Counted from the first letter of the stretch, positions 28,260 through 36,686 are shown. The stretch: DNA of 61,664 nt from Paenarthrobacter nicotinovorans (GCF_007670255.1 NZ_SZVS01000016.1:1-61664); one strand, 5' to 3'. Notes: generated by a model from the sequence alone, not told the origin. Translations and numbers: made by a program.

Positions 28260-28618
28260 TAGCCCGCCACCGCGAGGATTGCCCCGACGACGACCGCGAA
28301 ACCTGCCAAGAAGGCCAGACCAATGCCAGCTCCTCCGGCCTTCTTTTTACCCTCCGCGTGGGCGTGGGGGTTGTTGGCATCAGCTTTGGCCATGGCCACC
28401 AGGCCGATAATCAGGTAAACGCCGGCGATGATGATGGCCAGACCCCAGAGCACAGCGAACAGGCGCTGCCACCACTCGGTGAATCGTCCGCCCAGGGACG
28501 TGAAGTCAGGGATGCCGGGAAAGGGGTTGTCGATCATCGGTACCGGGCCGGCCTGAATGATGGCGGAGGGGTCCACGGTCGTTGACAGTTCTGCCAAGGT
28601 CGAAAGAATGACGCTCAT
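28259..28618 (-). CDS. Small two-helix membrane protein, VirB2-like?
   Basis: 119 residues with two strong membrane helices (about 50-75 and 95-118) around a basic, His-containing cytoplasmic loop (HAHAEGKKKAGG). Size, helix spacing and operon place fit a VirB2/TrbC-type subunit, but no processing signal is evident and sequence identity cannot be judged by eye. It overlaps both neighbours (ATGA upstream, TAATG downstream). Confidence 0.65.
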   Translation of the reverse strand: MSVILSTLAELSTTVDPSAIIQAGPVPMIDNPFPGIPDFTSLGGRFTEWWQRLFAVLWGLAIIIAGVYLIIGLVAMAKADANNPHAHAEGKKKAGGAGIGLAFLAGFAVVVGAILAVAG

Positions 28619-29790
28619 CGGTTCTGATCCTTCTCAAAGACGTTCTGGTTGGTTTGGGCGACAACGCCAGCAGCGATGGCCGTCAAGGCCTGCCGGGTGG
28701 CCGGGGCTAGCTTGGAGAGCGTGAGCGCACCGCGTTCAGCTACATGGGAGTCGTAGGGAACCGAGTAGATGTGATCCTCAGCGATGCCCTTGTCCATGAA
28801 CTGCTTCTTCAATTTCGAGGGTTTGAACTCGGGGCGTCCGTCGGACATCATCACCACGATCGCGCTCCGTGCCAGGCGGGCGGCGTCCTCGCCCTGGTGC
28901 TCCAGAAACTCCAGCAGTTCAAGGGCTTCGGACACAGCGTCCTGAGCCAGCATGGTGGGGATAACGAGTACGTCAGCTACCTCCACGGCAGCGCCGAACG
29001 GGCCGGAGCTGTACTGGTTGCCTGTGTCCATCACGCGGATCGTGAAGTGCTCGTCGACGATCGACGCAACCTTGAGGACGTTTTCCTTGGTCAGCGGCGG
29101 CCGCCACTTTGGTGTGGAGCCGATCACCGAGGCAAAGCTTGTCTGTGTCACGGTGTAACCCCGGAGCTGTGACTGTGTACGAACATCCGAGATGTTGGCG
29201 ACCAGTTCACCCATGCCCAACTGAGGATCGCCTTCAGCGCGATAGGCCAGCTGGCCCTTGTCGTCCGAAGTCTCCAGGATCGCCACCGATCCACCCCGGA
29301 TCGCCGCGAGAACTCCGCCAAGAAGGATCGAAAGCGGGGTTTTGCCGGCTGTGCCCTTCTTGTTGGCCACGAGCAGTCCGACAGCCCGTGTCCAGCTGGA
29401 CTGTCGGATCAGATCCTCAAAGCCGCTCTGGGACGCCGCGAGGTCCCGTGCGGCCAGTTCCTTGGCCGACGGGGCAAGCTTCAACAACCCACCGAAGATC
29501 TGATTCAGGAAACCGTTGAAGCCTTCCTTCGCTGGGGCCGCCGGTTCAGCGTCCTCATCATCTGAGTCCGGCGTCGGTACCCGTTCGGATGCCGACGTCT
29601 GGACAGTCGAAGTCGCGTGCTTCGTCTTGGGCCCCCGAGTCGGAGCTGGGTCCCCCACCTCGTCCGGTTCGATAAAAGGGTCCGCAGGTTCCTCAAGAGC
29701 CTCGGTTGCCACGGACACCGGATCCGGCCGTTCTTCTGTTTCTACATACATGCCCGAGCGTCGAGCACCCGGAAAATTCAACTCTGTCAT
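28615..29790 (-). CDS. MinD/ParA-like ATPase of the transfer operon
   Basis: 391 residues. The first 100 are acidic and probably disordered. The ATPase domain begins near residue 130 with a divergent Walker A, KKGTAGKT, which keeps both the signature Lys and the P-loop Lys. An ILETSDDKGQ switch and VADVLVIPT follow. Such SIMIBI ATPases open many actinobacterial transfer operons and may place the transfer apparatus at a cell pole; this is not the plasmid's partition ParA. It is the first gene of the operon; AGGTGGG lies about ten bases before the ATG. Confidence 0.75.
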   Translation of the reverse strand: MTELNFPGARRSGMYVETEERPDPVSVATEALEEPADPFIEPDEVGDPAPTRGPKTKHATSTVQTSASERVPTPDSDDEDAEPAAPAKEGFNGFLNQIFGGLLKLAPSAKELAARDLAASQSGFEDLIRQSSWTRAVGLLVANKKGTAGKTPLSILLGGVLAAIRGGSVAILETSDDKGQLAYRAEGDPQLGMGELVANISDVRTQSQLRGYTVTQTSFASVIGSTPKWRPPLTKENVLKVASIVDEHFTIRVMDTGNQYSSGPFGAAVEVADVLVIPTMLAQDAVSEALELLEFLEHQGEDAARLARSAIVVMMSDGRPEFKPSKLKKQFMDKGIAEDHIYSVPYDSHVAERGALTLSKLAPATRQALTAIAAGVVAQTNQNVFEKDQNR

Positions 29791-29949
29791 TGGAAAGGTC
29801 CCACCTTCCTAGTTCCCCAAACAAGGCTCAAATTAGCCCTGCACCTTACAAACACAGCTGTCTCCACCCGTACCAGCGAGGCCAGACAAAATGTCCATCG
29901 AGTGGAACTGTCGCGCGGCCGATTGTGCCCGAGACCGCCTGCTTTCGCA

Positions 29950-30053
29950 TGTCACACCAGTCATAAGTGACAGGTTTCACGAGTCTGTGACGGATTTCGT
30001 CAATCAGACTCACTTAGACCATAGCGCATACTTTAACTATGCACTATGGTCTA
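29950..30053. promoter_or_regulatory. Palindromic control region between transfer operon and HTH gene
   Basis: Three dyads lie in the divergent promoter region. The best is 30015-30053: outer arms TAGACCATAG/CTATGGTCTA (10 bp) and inner arms GCATA/TATGC share one centre at 30034. A second dyad has arms GAGTCTG (29981-29987) and CAGACTC (30005-30011) with TGACG/CGTCA inside. A third is TGTCAC/GTGACA (29950-29955, 29967-29972). They look like operators for one or more dimeric repressors, most simply the HTH protein encoded 29 bp downstream. The rest of 29791-30081 holds no gene. Confidence 0.65.
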
Positions 30054-30081
30054 ATCATGATCACCTTGAATAAGTTGCGGC

Positions 30082-30426
30082 ATGATAGAACCCATGCCCC
30101 GCTACGTCCGCCCCGATGTACCCACCTCCCTGGAGGCGGCCATTGACGCGTTCGGCGGCAACCATGCCAAGGTTGCCGTTCTTGGTTTCCTGGCCGAGCA
30201 TGGGCCAGCCACCGCTGCGGAAGTCGCGGAAGGAACGGGACTAGGACGCCCCACGGTCAAGGCACACCTGTATCAACTCGCGGATACGGGAACGGTCACA
30301 GCCGACCCACCAAAAAGCCTTCGAGTGGAAGATAGACTCGGCAAGCGAGTTCGGTATGCGATTGTTCGCGAGGAGATCGTGAAGCACTACGAAGCTCTCG
30401 GCCGCGCCTTAAAGCTTCTGGAGTAG
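30082..30426 (+). CDS. Winged-helix regulator, ArsR/MarR-like
   Basis: 114 residues with a winged HTH: AAEVAEGTGLGRPTVKAHLYQLADTGTV (about 47-74) holds the turn and recognition helix, and the following basic wing includes RVEDRLGKRVRYAI. There is no metal-binding Cys pattern, so it is probably not a metal sensor. It lies just downstream of a 39-bp palindrome and diverges from the transfer operon, so self-repression and control of transfer genes are likely. An ATG at 30094 is an alternative start; no strong ribosome site is visible. Confidence 0.75.
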   Translation: MIEPMPRYVRPDVPTSLEAAIDAFGGNHAKVAVLGFLAEHGPATAAEVAEGTGLGRPTVKAHLYQLADTGTVTADPPKSLRVEDRLGKRVRYAIVREEIVKHYEALGRALKLLE

Positions 30427-30515
30427 CCGCCAGCTTTCCCAAGTGCATCGTTAAACTGCGCGCCGCTAGCGTGTCGCTCTCCATTTCGGTCTACATACAT
30501 CATTAGATTTAGGGC

Positions 30516-30743
30516 ATGGCTGACCGACTCCCGTGGGGTACCCGGAAAGAGCCCGTCCGGCTGGGATGGGCGATTGAACGAGCGCATAAGAAGCGTCTCG
30601 ATGCCCTGGCAAAGAGAGCAGGCGTTTCCAGCGCGGTGTTCTTGGAAGCCATGATCGACCACGTAGACGCGGAAGCGACACCCGAAGGACTGCCAACCTG
30701 GTGGTCTCAACAAAAGGGAGTACTGCCCATCACCGCAGCTTAA
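30516..30743 (+). CDS. Small DNA-binding-like protein
   Basis: 75 residues, basic, with a short strand (PVRLGWAI) followed by two helices (AHKKRLDALAKRAGVS and VFLEAMIDHVDA), the pattern of ribbon-helix-helix or similar small plasmid regulators. It precedes the replication gene and is closed by a good terminator, so it may control copy number or the upstream regulators. No family is certain. Confidence 0.6.
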   Translation: MADRLPWGTRKEPVRLGWAIERAHKKRLDALAKRAGVSSAVFLEAMIDHVDAEATPEGLPTWWSQQKGVLPITAA

Positions 30744-30749
30744 ATGAAG

Positions 30750-30774
30750 AACGGCTCGCACTAGGCGAGCCGTT
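30750..30774 (+). terminator. Rho-independent terminator
   Basis: A 10-bp perfect stem (AACGGCTCGC, 30750-30759; GCGAGCCGTT, 30765-30774) with a 5-base loop, followed by TTCC, seven bases after the stop of the small DNA-binding gene. Confidence 0.8.
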
Positions 30775-30894
30775 TCCAAGTATTCAAGTTCAGATCGAGT
30801 TCTTGGCGGGACCAAAATCTGAACTTTTTCGAAGCTTCCTCTAACGAGGACGCTCCCTTTTTCACACCCTTCGCAGAAAGGTCTTGTCTCCCCT

Positions 30895-32187
30895 ATGGTA
30901 CCGGCACCTTTGCCGTCGTCAATGCACACCCCCGTGCGTGTTTCCTGTCAAGCTACAGAGGACGAAGGCCCAAAGCGTCTGCTCCTGTCTTCAGACAACG
31001 TCGTAGCACTCGGGGCTGACCTCCCAGAACCCAAAGTCAACGCCCCAGCTAACGCCAGCTCTGCCCCTTTGCGGAAGCGCCGCAAGGGGCGACCTGAAAA
31101 ACACAAGCCGCGGCGCGTACGAAAGGCCAAGGAGCGCAGCAACCGTGCCGTGTGGTCCGTCGTACCTGATGGATACAAGCCCGCACGACACATCATCCGA
31201 TGGCTCCGCAGCATCCAGAACATTCCCGAGTACCAGCTGGCCCGGAAGGACCTCAAAGCCAACATCTGGCGCTTTGTCAACGCTCTCGCGCAATGCCCCG
31301 GGTTTGACCCCGCCAGCATGACCATGATGCCCCTCTGGCAGCGCCTCCAGGAACGCTTCGGGTTTCCTCAGAAAAGCATCTCAAACTACTTCCGGCGGCT
31401 TCGCGATTGGAGAGCCCTCGCAGTGGTGGCCACAGGCCGCACAGCAGAGTTCACACCTAAGTCCAGCGGACGCACTGACAATGAAGCGGCCATCTACGTC
31501 CTCCTGGAGCCGCTGGATGCAGGCCAGACAGAGGATGTGGAAAAAAGTAGCGTACCGGTGCCCACTAGGGCTGTTAATAACCCCCCGCACGCGCGGGAGG
31601 ACGAAAGTTCAAAACTTCAAACGGAAGCGGCTCCGCCGCTCACTTCTTCAAAACGCGCCGCACAGCGTCGCGTCATCAATCACCAACTCGCCAATCGACA
31701 AGAACCTTTTTGGGATCCTCATGCGACGACAAACGCCAAGAACAAGCGTGAGCGCCGCGAGGCCGAGCGTCTAGCCTCCTTAGAGATCCAATTTAGGTCT
31801 TTATCGCTACGTCGCATCTCGACGGCGCACGTGGCCGCCATCTGCCGGCCGTTCTTCCGAGCAGATTGGACTGTTAGCGACATTCTCCACGCCATCTTCT
31901 GGAGACCAAACACTGATGCGAAGTATCACCATGACGCCGATACTGGCGTCGAAAACGTGGGAGCCTGGCTCAAGCACCGCCTCGCCAAATGGATCCGCCC
32001 CGATGGAGGTTTTTACCGCTCTCCCAGCCAAAAGCAGGCTGCGGCACAGGTGCAGCGTGCTGCCGAGCAACGAGCTGCTGAGGAACGCCGCAGCCGCGAA
32101 CGGGCTGAACGAAACCAGTACACTCCCCCAGCTGGTGGTTGGCGGGCCTTACTTGCCCAGCACCAATCTGCTGCTCAGATGAGTTAG
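30895..32187 (+). CDS. Plasmid replication-initiator-like protein
   Basis: 430 residues. The first 85 are basic and low complexity. A helical region (about 95-185) contains motifs such as WLRSIQNIPEYQLARKDL and SISNYFRRLRDWRAL and looks like a winged-helix DNA-binding domain of actinobacterial Rep proteins. The C-terminal part (about 285-395) holds WTVSDILHAIFWRP and VGAWLKHRLAKWIRPDG, also seen in such proteins. Its place directly before the repeat cluster and parAB supports the role. The ribosome site is AGAAAGG, rather distant. The identification as Rep is from layout and memory. Confidence 0.6.
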   Translation: MVPAPLPSSMHTPVRVSCQATEDEGPKRLLLSSDNVVALGADLPEPKVNAPANASSAPLRKRRKGRPEKHKPRRVRKAKERSNRAVWSVVPDGYKPARHIIRWLRSIQNIPEYQLARKDLKANIWRFVNALAQCPGFDPASMTMMPLWQRLQERFGFPQKSISNYFRRLRDWRALAVVATGRTAEFTPKSSGRTDNEAAIYVLLEPLDAGQTEDVEKSSVPVPTRAVNNPPHAREDESSKLQTEAAPPLTSSKRAAQRRVINHQLANRQEPFWDPHATTNAKNKRERREAERLASLEIQFRSLSLRRISTAHVAAICRPFFRADWTVSDILHAIFWRPNTDAKYHHDADTGVENVGAWLKHRLAKWIRPDGGFYRSPSQKQAAAQVQRAAEQRAAEERRSRERAERNQYTPPAGGWRALLAQHQSAAQMS

Positions 32188-32295
32188 GCACCGACTTCAA
32201 TGCACTCATCTTGTTCGTCGCTTGTAGCAGAGACTCCGCGCAGGTCTTGCGGCCGCTTTGTGGCACCACTGGCCCATGTGCCTCAATTTACCCCC

Positions 32296-32448
32296 AATAC
32301 TGGCATTACAAGCAATGCCAGTATTGGTGCCTTTGAGGGAATTACTGTCAATAACAGCAATGCCAGTTTTGCTGTCTTTGACATCGTTACTGGCAAAAAT
32401 AGCAGCGACACGATGCAAGTAACGATAGCAATGACAGTAAAGACAGTA
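32296..32448. repeat. Iteron-like repeat cluster upstream of parA (parS or origin candidate)
   Basis: About seven copies of the motif TACTGnCA, or its complement TGnCAGTA, lie in 150 bp. They begin at 32298, 32343 and 32388 on the plus strand and end at about 32323, 32368, 32439 and 32448 on the minus strand. The first two form a perfect 12-bp dyad (32296-32307 and 32314-32325). The second pair repeats the same arrangement with a 6-base spacer. Sites of this kind bind the small ribbon-helix-helix partner of ParA, acting as both centromere and operator, or bind Rep as iterons. One further copy follows the parAB operon at 33761-33767. Confidence 0.75.
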
Positions 32449-32459
32449 GGGTAGGCGCT

Positions 32460-33386
32460 ATGACTACTAATCAGCCCTTCGACCGGACCGGCCTGGACAG
32501 GGTCTGCGCGTTCGTCAACGGCAAGGGTGGCGTTCTGAAAACCACACTGACAGCCAACCTTGGCGGTCTCTTGGCGGTTTCTGGATGGCGCGTCCTGCTT
32601 GTCGACTTTGATCCCCAAGGTAACCTCGGGCTTGATCTGGGATACAGGCACACGTCGACAGATGATGACGGCCTGGGTATGGCGCAAAGTCTCATGTTCG
32701 GTGCTCCGTTAACGCCGGTCAAGGATGTTCGTCCGAATCTTGATGTCGTACCGGGCGGGTCACACCTGGACCAGGCAGCAGCCGGCCTGGTATCGCTTGC
32801 CGGCAAAGATGGTCGCAAGGCCAAGCTGGCATTGGCGGCCGCCTTGGCGCTGGTGGCGGACCAATACGACATCATCTTCATTGACTGCCCGCCAGGGAAT
32901 GAACCTCTGCAATTGGCGGCCCTTGGCGCAGCCGCGCAAATCATCGTTCCCACCAAGACGGATCGGGGAGGGCGTGAGGGACTGTTAGGCGTGGCAAAGC
33001 GACTGGACTCAGTTATTGACGTCAACCCTGGTATCGACCTTTTAGGGGTCATCATCGCGGCGACTTCTTCTTCAGCGAGGACCGTGCAGCGTACCGTCCG
33101 TGAGGCCATCGTTGAGGCTTTCGGCAGCGAAGAAGTGCTCTTTGAGAATATGGTCCGCCACGCGGAATCGCCCGCGCAGGCAGTCCGCGAACGGGGTGTT
33201 CTTGTCCATGAGCTGGAAGAACAGGTCAACGCCGGCCCTAAGTGGTACGAGGTTCTGCGGGGGACGGCCAAAGTAGAAGCGAGTCAACCACGCTCCGCGG
33301 GCAACGTGGCGGAGGACCTCCATCGCGTGGCACAAGAGCTAGTCGCCCGATTGGAAGCCGCAGAACAAAGGAGCGTCGTCTCATGA
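32460..33386 (+). CDS. parA: ParA-type partition ATPase
   Basis: 308 residues. The deviant Walker A reads GKGGVLKTT (about 21-29): both lysines are kept, but the Gly before the second Lys is Leu. DFDPQGN (Walker A') and IIFIDCPPGN (Walker B) follow. ParA forms ATP-dependent patches on the nucleoid that position plasmid copies. The start lies 12 bp after the repeat cluster, suggesting autorepression by ParA or its partner. It overlaps the next gene as ATGA. Confidence 0.9.
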   Translation: MTTNQPFDRTGLDRVCAFVNGKGGVLKTTLTANLGGLLAVSGWRVLLVDFDPQGNLGLDLGYRHTSTDDDGLGMAQSLMFGAPLTPVKDVRPNLDVVPGGSHLDQAAAGLVSLAGKDGRKAKLALAAALALVADQYDIIFIDCPPGNEPLQLAALGAAAQIIVPTKTDRGGREGLLGVAKRLDSVIDVNPGIDLLGVIIAATSSSARTVQRTVREAIVEAFGSEEVLFENMVRHAESPAQAVRERGVLVHELEEQVNAGPKWYEVLRGTAKVEASQPRSAGNVAEDLHRVAQELVARLEAAEQRSVVS

Positions 33387-33739
33387 GCCAGAAACGTGAA
33401 CCCATCGGGCCTCCACCTCGCAGGCCGGCCGCGGGGGTCCAGAACTTGATTAGAGCCAATAGGCCAGCACAAGAGTCTCCCGAACGGCAGGATGAGGTGC
33501 TGCAGCCCCGAATAGGGGAGACCAAACAGGTCACCTTCTACATGCCGTTGATCGATCGGCAGCGTGCCAAGGCCGCATACCAGGCCACTAGTGGTCAAGA
33601 GATGGATGTGTCGTGGTCTGAGTTCATTACCCGCGCCGTGATGAATGAAGTGCTTCGTCGAGAGCGGGTCTACAACGAAGGGGAGCAGTTCCCCGGTGGT
33701 ACCCGAAAGCTCGCGCCCGGGCGGAAGCTGGCTCCTTGA
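33383..33739 (+). CDS. Small centromere-binding partner of ParA
   Basis: 118 residues from the ATG at 33383, which overlaps the parA stop (ATGA) and has AAAGGAG nine bases upstream. A Pro-rich N-terminal 50 residues, probably the ParA-contacting arm, precede KQVTFYMP (a likely beta-ribbon) and two helices (QRAKAAYQATSG, SWSEFITRAVMNEVLRRER), fitting a ribbon-helix-helix fold. Its likely sites are the TACTGnCA repeats on both sides of the operon. Confidence 0.75.
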   Translation: MSQKREPIGPPPRRPAAGVQNLIRANRPAQESPERQDEVLQPRIGETKQVTFYMPLIDRQRAKAAYQATSGQEMDVSWSEFITRAVMNEVLRRERVYNEGEQFPGGTRKLAPGRKLAP

Positions 33740-33747
33740 ACTAACGT

Positions 33748-33770
33748 CAATACAACCATTGACAGTATTG
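33748..33770. repeat. Distal copy of the partition repeat
   Basis: Contains TTGACAGTATTG (GACAGTA at 33761-33767), the same core as the cluster upstream of parA, inside a dyad of CAATAC (33748-33753) and GTATTG (33765-33770). It lies between the partition operon and the HNH gene, so it might also control the latter. Confidence 0.6.
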
Positions 33771-33793
33771 CAAGTAGAATGGAAAGAATCTGA

Positions 33794-34762
33794 GTGTCTA
33801 TATCAACGCTTTCGCGAAAGCTGCTTTGGGGCAACGCGGCCAACCATTGTTCCTGGCCCAGTTGCCGCAGGCCGCTTGCACAGGAGCTTGAGCAGACAAC
33901 CGGCTCCATCGTGGTCGGCGAGGAGGCGCATATCGTCGCGAGAGAGCCTGACGGGCCACGCGGCGAATCCTCGCTGACTGCGGCAGAGCGCGATCATTAC
34001 AGCAATCTAATTCTGCTTTGCCCCACTGATCACACGCTCATCGACAAGGCTCCCGAGGATCACACAGTGGAGTCTTTGCTGAAGATCAAGGAAGACCACG
34101 AAGCGTGGGTACTAGCTTCGTTGGGGACCAAGGCCGATGAGGACGACGTCCGCTGGGCAAAAATTGTTGACCAACTGCCTGCCAAGCTCGGACTGGATAC
34201 TTGGGCGCGCGAGGTCAGCCCATTCTTCGACGGGAGCCCGATGAGCTTGGCCGTTGTCACTGAAGAGAGGCTTCGCGAGTGCGCGTTGTGGATTGCGACG
34301 CGACCCATGCCGCCAGGACGGCCGCGGCTCAAAGCTGCGATTGCCAATATCGGGCTCTTCTTGAACGAATTGCTCAATGAGTTCAACGTGTATGCAGAGC
34401 TCACTCCGAGCGGAAACCGGCGCATATATCCAGCGTTTTACCGGATCCCCAACTGGGATCCCGAGCTCTACAACGCTCTACTGGCGAAGTACAAAGATCG
34501 CCGTGCATACCTTTCAGACCTCGCCCTCGAAATCACGCGCTACATCAATCTGTTTGGAGACCTGGTCCGGGAGAGTTTAGACCCCTTCTTCCGCCAGGAA
34601 GAAGGGCACCTTACGGTCTTCGCTGAAGGTAGGCTACCGCTGCAGTACAACGCTCACATACCTCAGTTCTCGCTGGATGATTTGGAAGGTGCACTCGGAG
34701 CAGAGCCCCTAGGTACGTTTGGAGAATCCCGCTCGTCTCGGAACCCACGGTTCACCTGGTGA
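33794..34762 (+). CDS. HNH endonuclease with uncharacterised C-terminal domain
   Basis: 322 residues from a GTG at 33794. The HNH module fills residues 1-90: a CSWPSC zinc pair near residue 20, GEEAHIVAREPDGPRG with the first His of the motif, then NLILLCPTDHTLID. This arrangement is the one found in phage-defence nucleases such as the HNH part of CBASS Cap5, as far as I can judge. Residues 100-322 have no recognised domain; they are helical and aromatic-rich and could sense a signal or activate the nuclease. It is the first of three co-directed genes with 67- and 54-bp gaps. Confidence 0.75.
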   Translation: MSISTLSRKLLWGNAANHCSWPSCRRPLAQELEQTTGSIVVGEEAHIVAREPDGPRGESSLTAAERDHYSNLILLCPTDHTLIDKAPEDHTVESLLKIKEDHEAWVLASLGTKADEDDVRWAKIVDQLPAKLGLDTWAREVSPFFDGSPMSLAVVTEERLRECALWIATRPMPPGRPRLKAAIANIGLFLNELLNEFNVYAELTPSGNRRIYPAFYRIPNWDPELYNALLAKYKDRRAYLSDLALEITRYINLFGDLVRESLDPFFRQEEGHLTVFAEGRLPLQYNAHIPQFSLDDLEGALGAEPLGTFGESRSSRNPRFTW

Positions 34763-34829
34763 GAGCAGTAAGGGAAGAAGACTGCGTAACCCTAGTCCCA
34801 TCGCTGCTGCCCCCAAGGAGTAAGAAAGC

Positions 34830-35750
34830 ATGACACAGACTGAGTTCTATTCGGATCGGATCAACGGTCCGACTCCTCGAATCCACGAACAACTACCGGA
34901 GGCAACTTCCAAGGGCCTTCTCCATCTTTTCATCGCGACTATTGAAAAGAATTGGTTTGCCGAGAGATTTCCTGAGCAGTGCGACGATGGGAACGGGATC
35001 TGTGGGACGAACGGTGCGGCGTTGTGGAGCAACGTTCAGGCGCTCATTCCCGGACTTGAAGAGGGGGAGTACGGCGGTTTTGTCTACGAGCAAACGGACG
35101 AGGTCACGTTTGATCTAATTGAATACGCGGCTTCCCGGCTATCAAAGGCTGAAAACAGGGAATGGCATGGCTTCATGAAGCACCATGAGCTCTCCTTTGA
35201 TGAGAAGGCCGGGCGTACCGCTTTTCGGGAGGAAGTGAACGCCATCCTTCACCGTGGCGGGACCATGTTTGAGCTGTCCCCTGAACTGCAAATCACTAGG
35301 ACCGGAACCCCTGCTGTGCGGCAGGTCCTTGAACAGCTGACTCCGGCAAGCGGCGATGACGACCTGGACAAGCTACTTCTCCATGCCAAGGAGCTATTCA
35401 TTTCCCGTAGGGAGAAGGACCGCGGCTTGGGCCTAGACAAACTGTGGGACGCCTTCACACGTCTGAAGACTGTTGACGTCCAAGGCAATAAGAAACAGAG
35501 CTCCAGTGTCCTCCTGGAGAACATCGACAATGAAGCATTCCGGCAGGTGACGAGCGCTGAAATGATGACGCTGACCAAGCTGGGCAACGACTTCATGATC
35601 CGGCACCATGAAACCGGCACCCACACAGTGCCTTGCGAAGCCTACGACTATCTTTTCGCACGGCTCGGATCACTCATTGTCTACCTACTCAAAGTAAGCG
35701 GACGTCTGGGCCAAAGACCCACTTATTCACAGGCTAAGTTCGTCCTTTGA
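34830..35750 (+). CDS. HEPN-type protein, AbiJ-like (putative abortive infection)
   Basis: 306 residues; AAGGAG precedes the ATG. The N-terminal 90 residues (with NWFAERFPEQC and LIEYAASRL) resemble the small helical domains placed before AbiJ-type HEPN domains. The C-terminal domain holds FMIRHHETGTH, giving R258-x6-H265, the HEPN RNase signature, followed by DYLFARLGSLIVYLL, a pattern common in these proteins. Such proteins usually cut RNA when triggered by infection. A CxxxxxC pair (about 50-57) is of unknown meaning. The HEPN reading is fairly good; the AbiJ label is tentative. Confidence 0.6.
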   Translation: MTQTEFYSDRINGPTPRIHEQLPEATSKGLLHLFIATIEKNWFAERFPEQCDDGNGICGTNGAALWSNVQALIPGLEEGEYGGFVYEQTDEVTFDLIEYAASRLSKAENREWHGFMKHHELSFDEKAGRTAFREEVNAILHRGGTMFELSPELQITRTGTPAVRQVLEQLTPASGDDDLDKLLLHAKELFISRREKDRGLGLDKLWDAFTRLKTVDVQGNKKQSSSVLLENIDNEAFRQVTSAEMMTLTKLGNDFMIRHHETGTHTVPCEAYDYLFARLGSLIVYLLKVSGRLGQRPTYSQAKFVL

Positions 35751-35804
35751 TGAGTCAGTGTTCAACCAGGCATCTCCCGTCCCACTCTTCCGAAAGAGAG
35801 CACC

Positions 35805-36686
35805 GTGACTGATAAACCGGCAAAGAGGAAGCAGGTCTTCGTCATTTCCCCCATCGGAAGTCCGGGCAGCCAGCCACGAAAGCACGCGGACTTGTTCCTG
35901 AAGTACATCGTTCGTGAAGCTCTGCCTGAGTCGGAGTACAACGTCGTACGGGCCGATGAGGAAGATTCACCGTATGCCATCACGGAATCAATGCTCGGAC
36001 GCATACTCCAAGCGGACCTTTGCGTTGCCGACATAACCGGCCTCAACCCGAATGTCATGTACGAGCTAGCCCTAGCCCACGCGGCAGCTAAGAAGGTGGT
36101 CATTATGACCGCTGATGAGGGTCCTATTCCATTCGACATAAAGGACAGTCGAGTTGTGAAGTATGGGCTCCAAGTGGACGAAGCCCAGGAGGCAGTGAAG
36201 CAGCTCAGGGATAAAGCAACACATGTCCCGCCGCCCGGCTCCTTTGAACAGATGCTGAACCCTGTGGCTTCGGCTTTCCGGGAATGGACTCAACGGCAGC
36301 AGGTCAGTACTGCCGAGGGAGGAACTGATAAGGCCTTGGTGGCCATCGTTGAAAAGCTGGAAGAAAAAGTCGAACGCATTGATTCAAGGACCAGGCCAGC
36401 GAAAACCGGAACTTGGAAGGACGCCCCCGCACCCTCCCATGGGTCATTTCCGGACCTTCAGGATGTTGAGGGCTTGCTGGGTTTCCTGCGAATCCAAACA
36501 GAAGGACCCCACAGGGTTCTGGTGTTTGATCTCTTGAGAAGAGGAGAGGACCTGAAAGAAGCAATCGAAAAAGGCGGTCCAATCCCGGTGAAGAGCCTTA
36601 CTAACTGGGCGTATGAGGTTGCGGACTTTAGGGACAATCTAGCAACACCTCCGCCCTTTGGGTTCAAATTTCAGGACCCCTCCTAA
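35805..36686 (+). CDS. Nucleoside 2-deoxyribosyltransferase/TIR-like domain protein
   Basis: 293 residues from a GTG at 35805 with AGAGAG upstream. Residues 10-130 fit the NDT/TIR-like Rossmann family: VFVISPIG strand, the R-K-H-A-D helix start, ADLCVADITGLNPNVMYELALAHA with the probable catalytic Glu in NVMYE, and a strand KVVIMTADEGPIPFDI. Members cut N-glycosidic bonds of nucleotides or NAD, or act as effectors in immune systems. The remaining 160 residues are a charged linker and a small C-terminal helical domain. Its location after an HNH and a HEPN gene supports a defence role, not salvage metabolism. Confidence 0.7.
   Translation: MTDKPAKRKQVFVISPIGSPGSQPRKHADLFLKYIVREALPESEYNVVRADEEDSPYAITESMLGRILQADLCVADITGLNPNVMYELALAHAAAKKVVIMTADEGPIPFDIKDSRVVKYGLQVDEAQEAVKQLRDKATHVPPPGSFEQMLNPVASAFREWTQRQQVSTAEGGTDKALVAIVEKLEEKVERIDSRTRPAKTGTWKDAPAPSHGSFPDLQDVEGLLGFLRIQTEGPHRVLVFDLLRRGEDLKEAIEKGGPIPVKSLTNWAYEVADFRDNLATPPPFGFKFQDPS

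Noticed and set aside
28615..29790. A second partition parA
   Set aside because: It is the first gene of the transfer operon, has a divergent P-loop and no centromere-binding partner. The real parA is at 32460.
32296..32448. CRISPR array
   Set aside because: Repeats are only 8-12 bp, in both orientations and with uneven spacing, and there are no cas genes. Iterons or centromere sites fit better.
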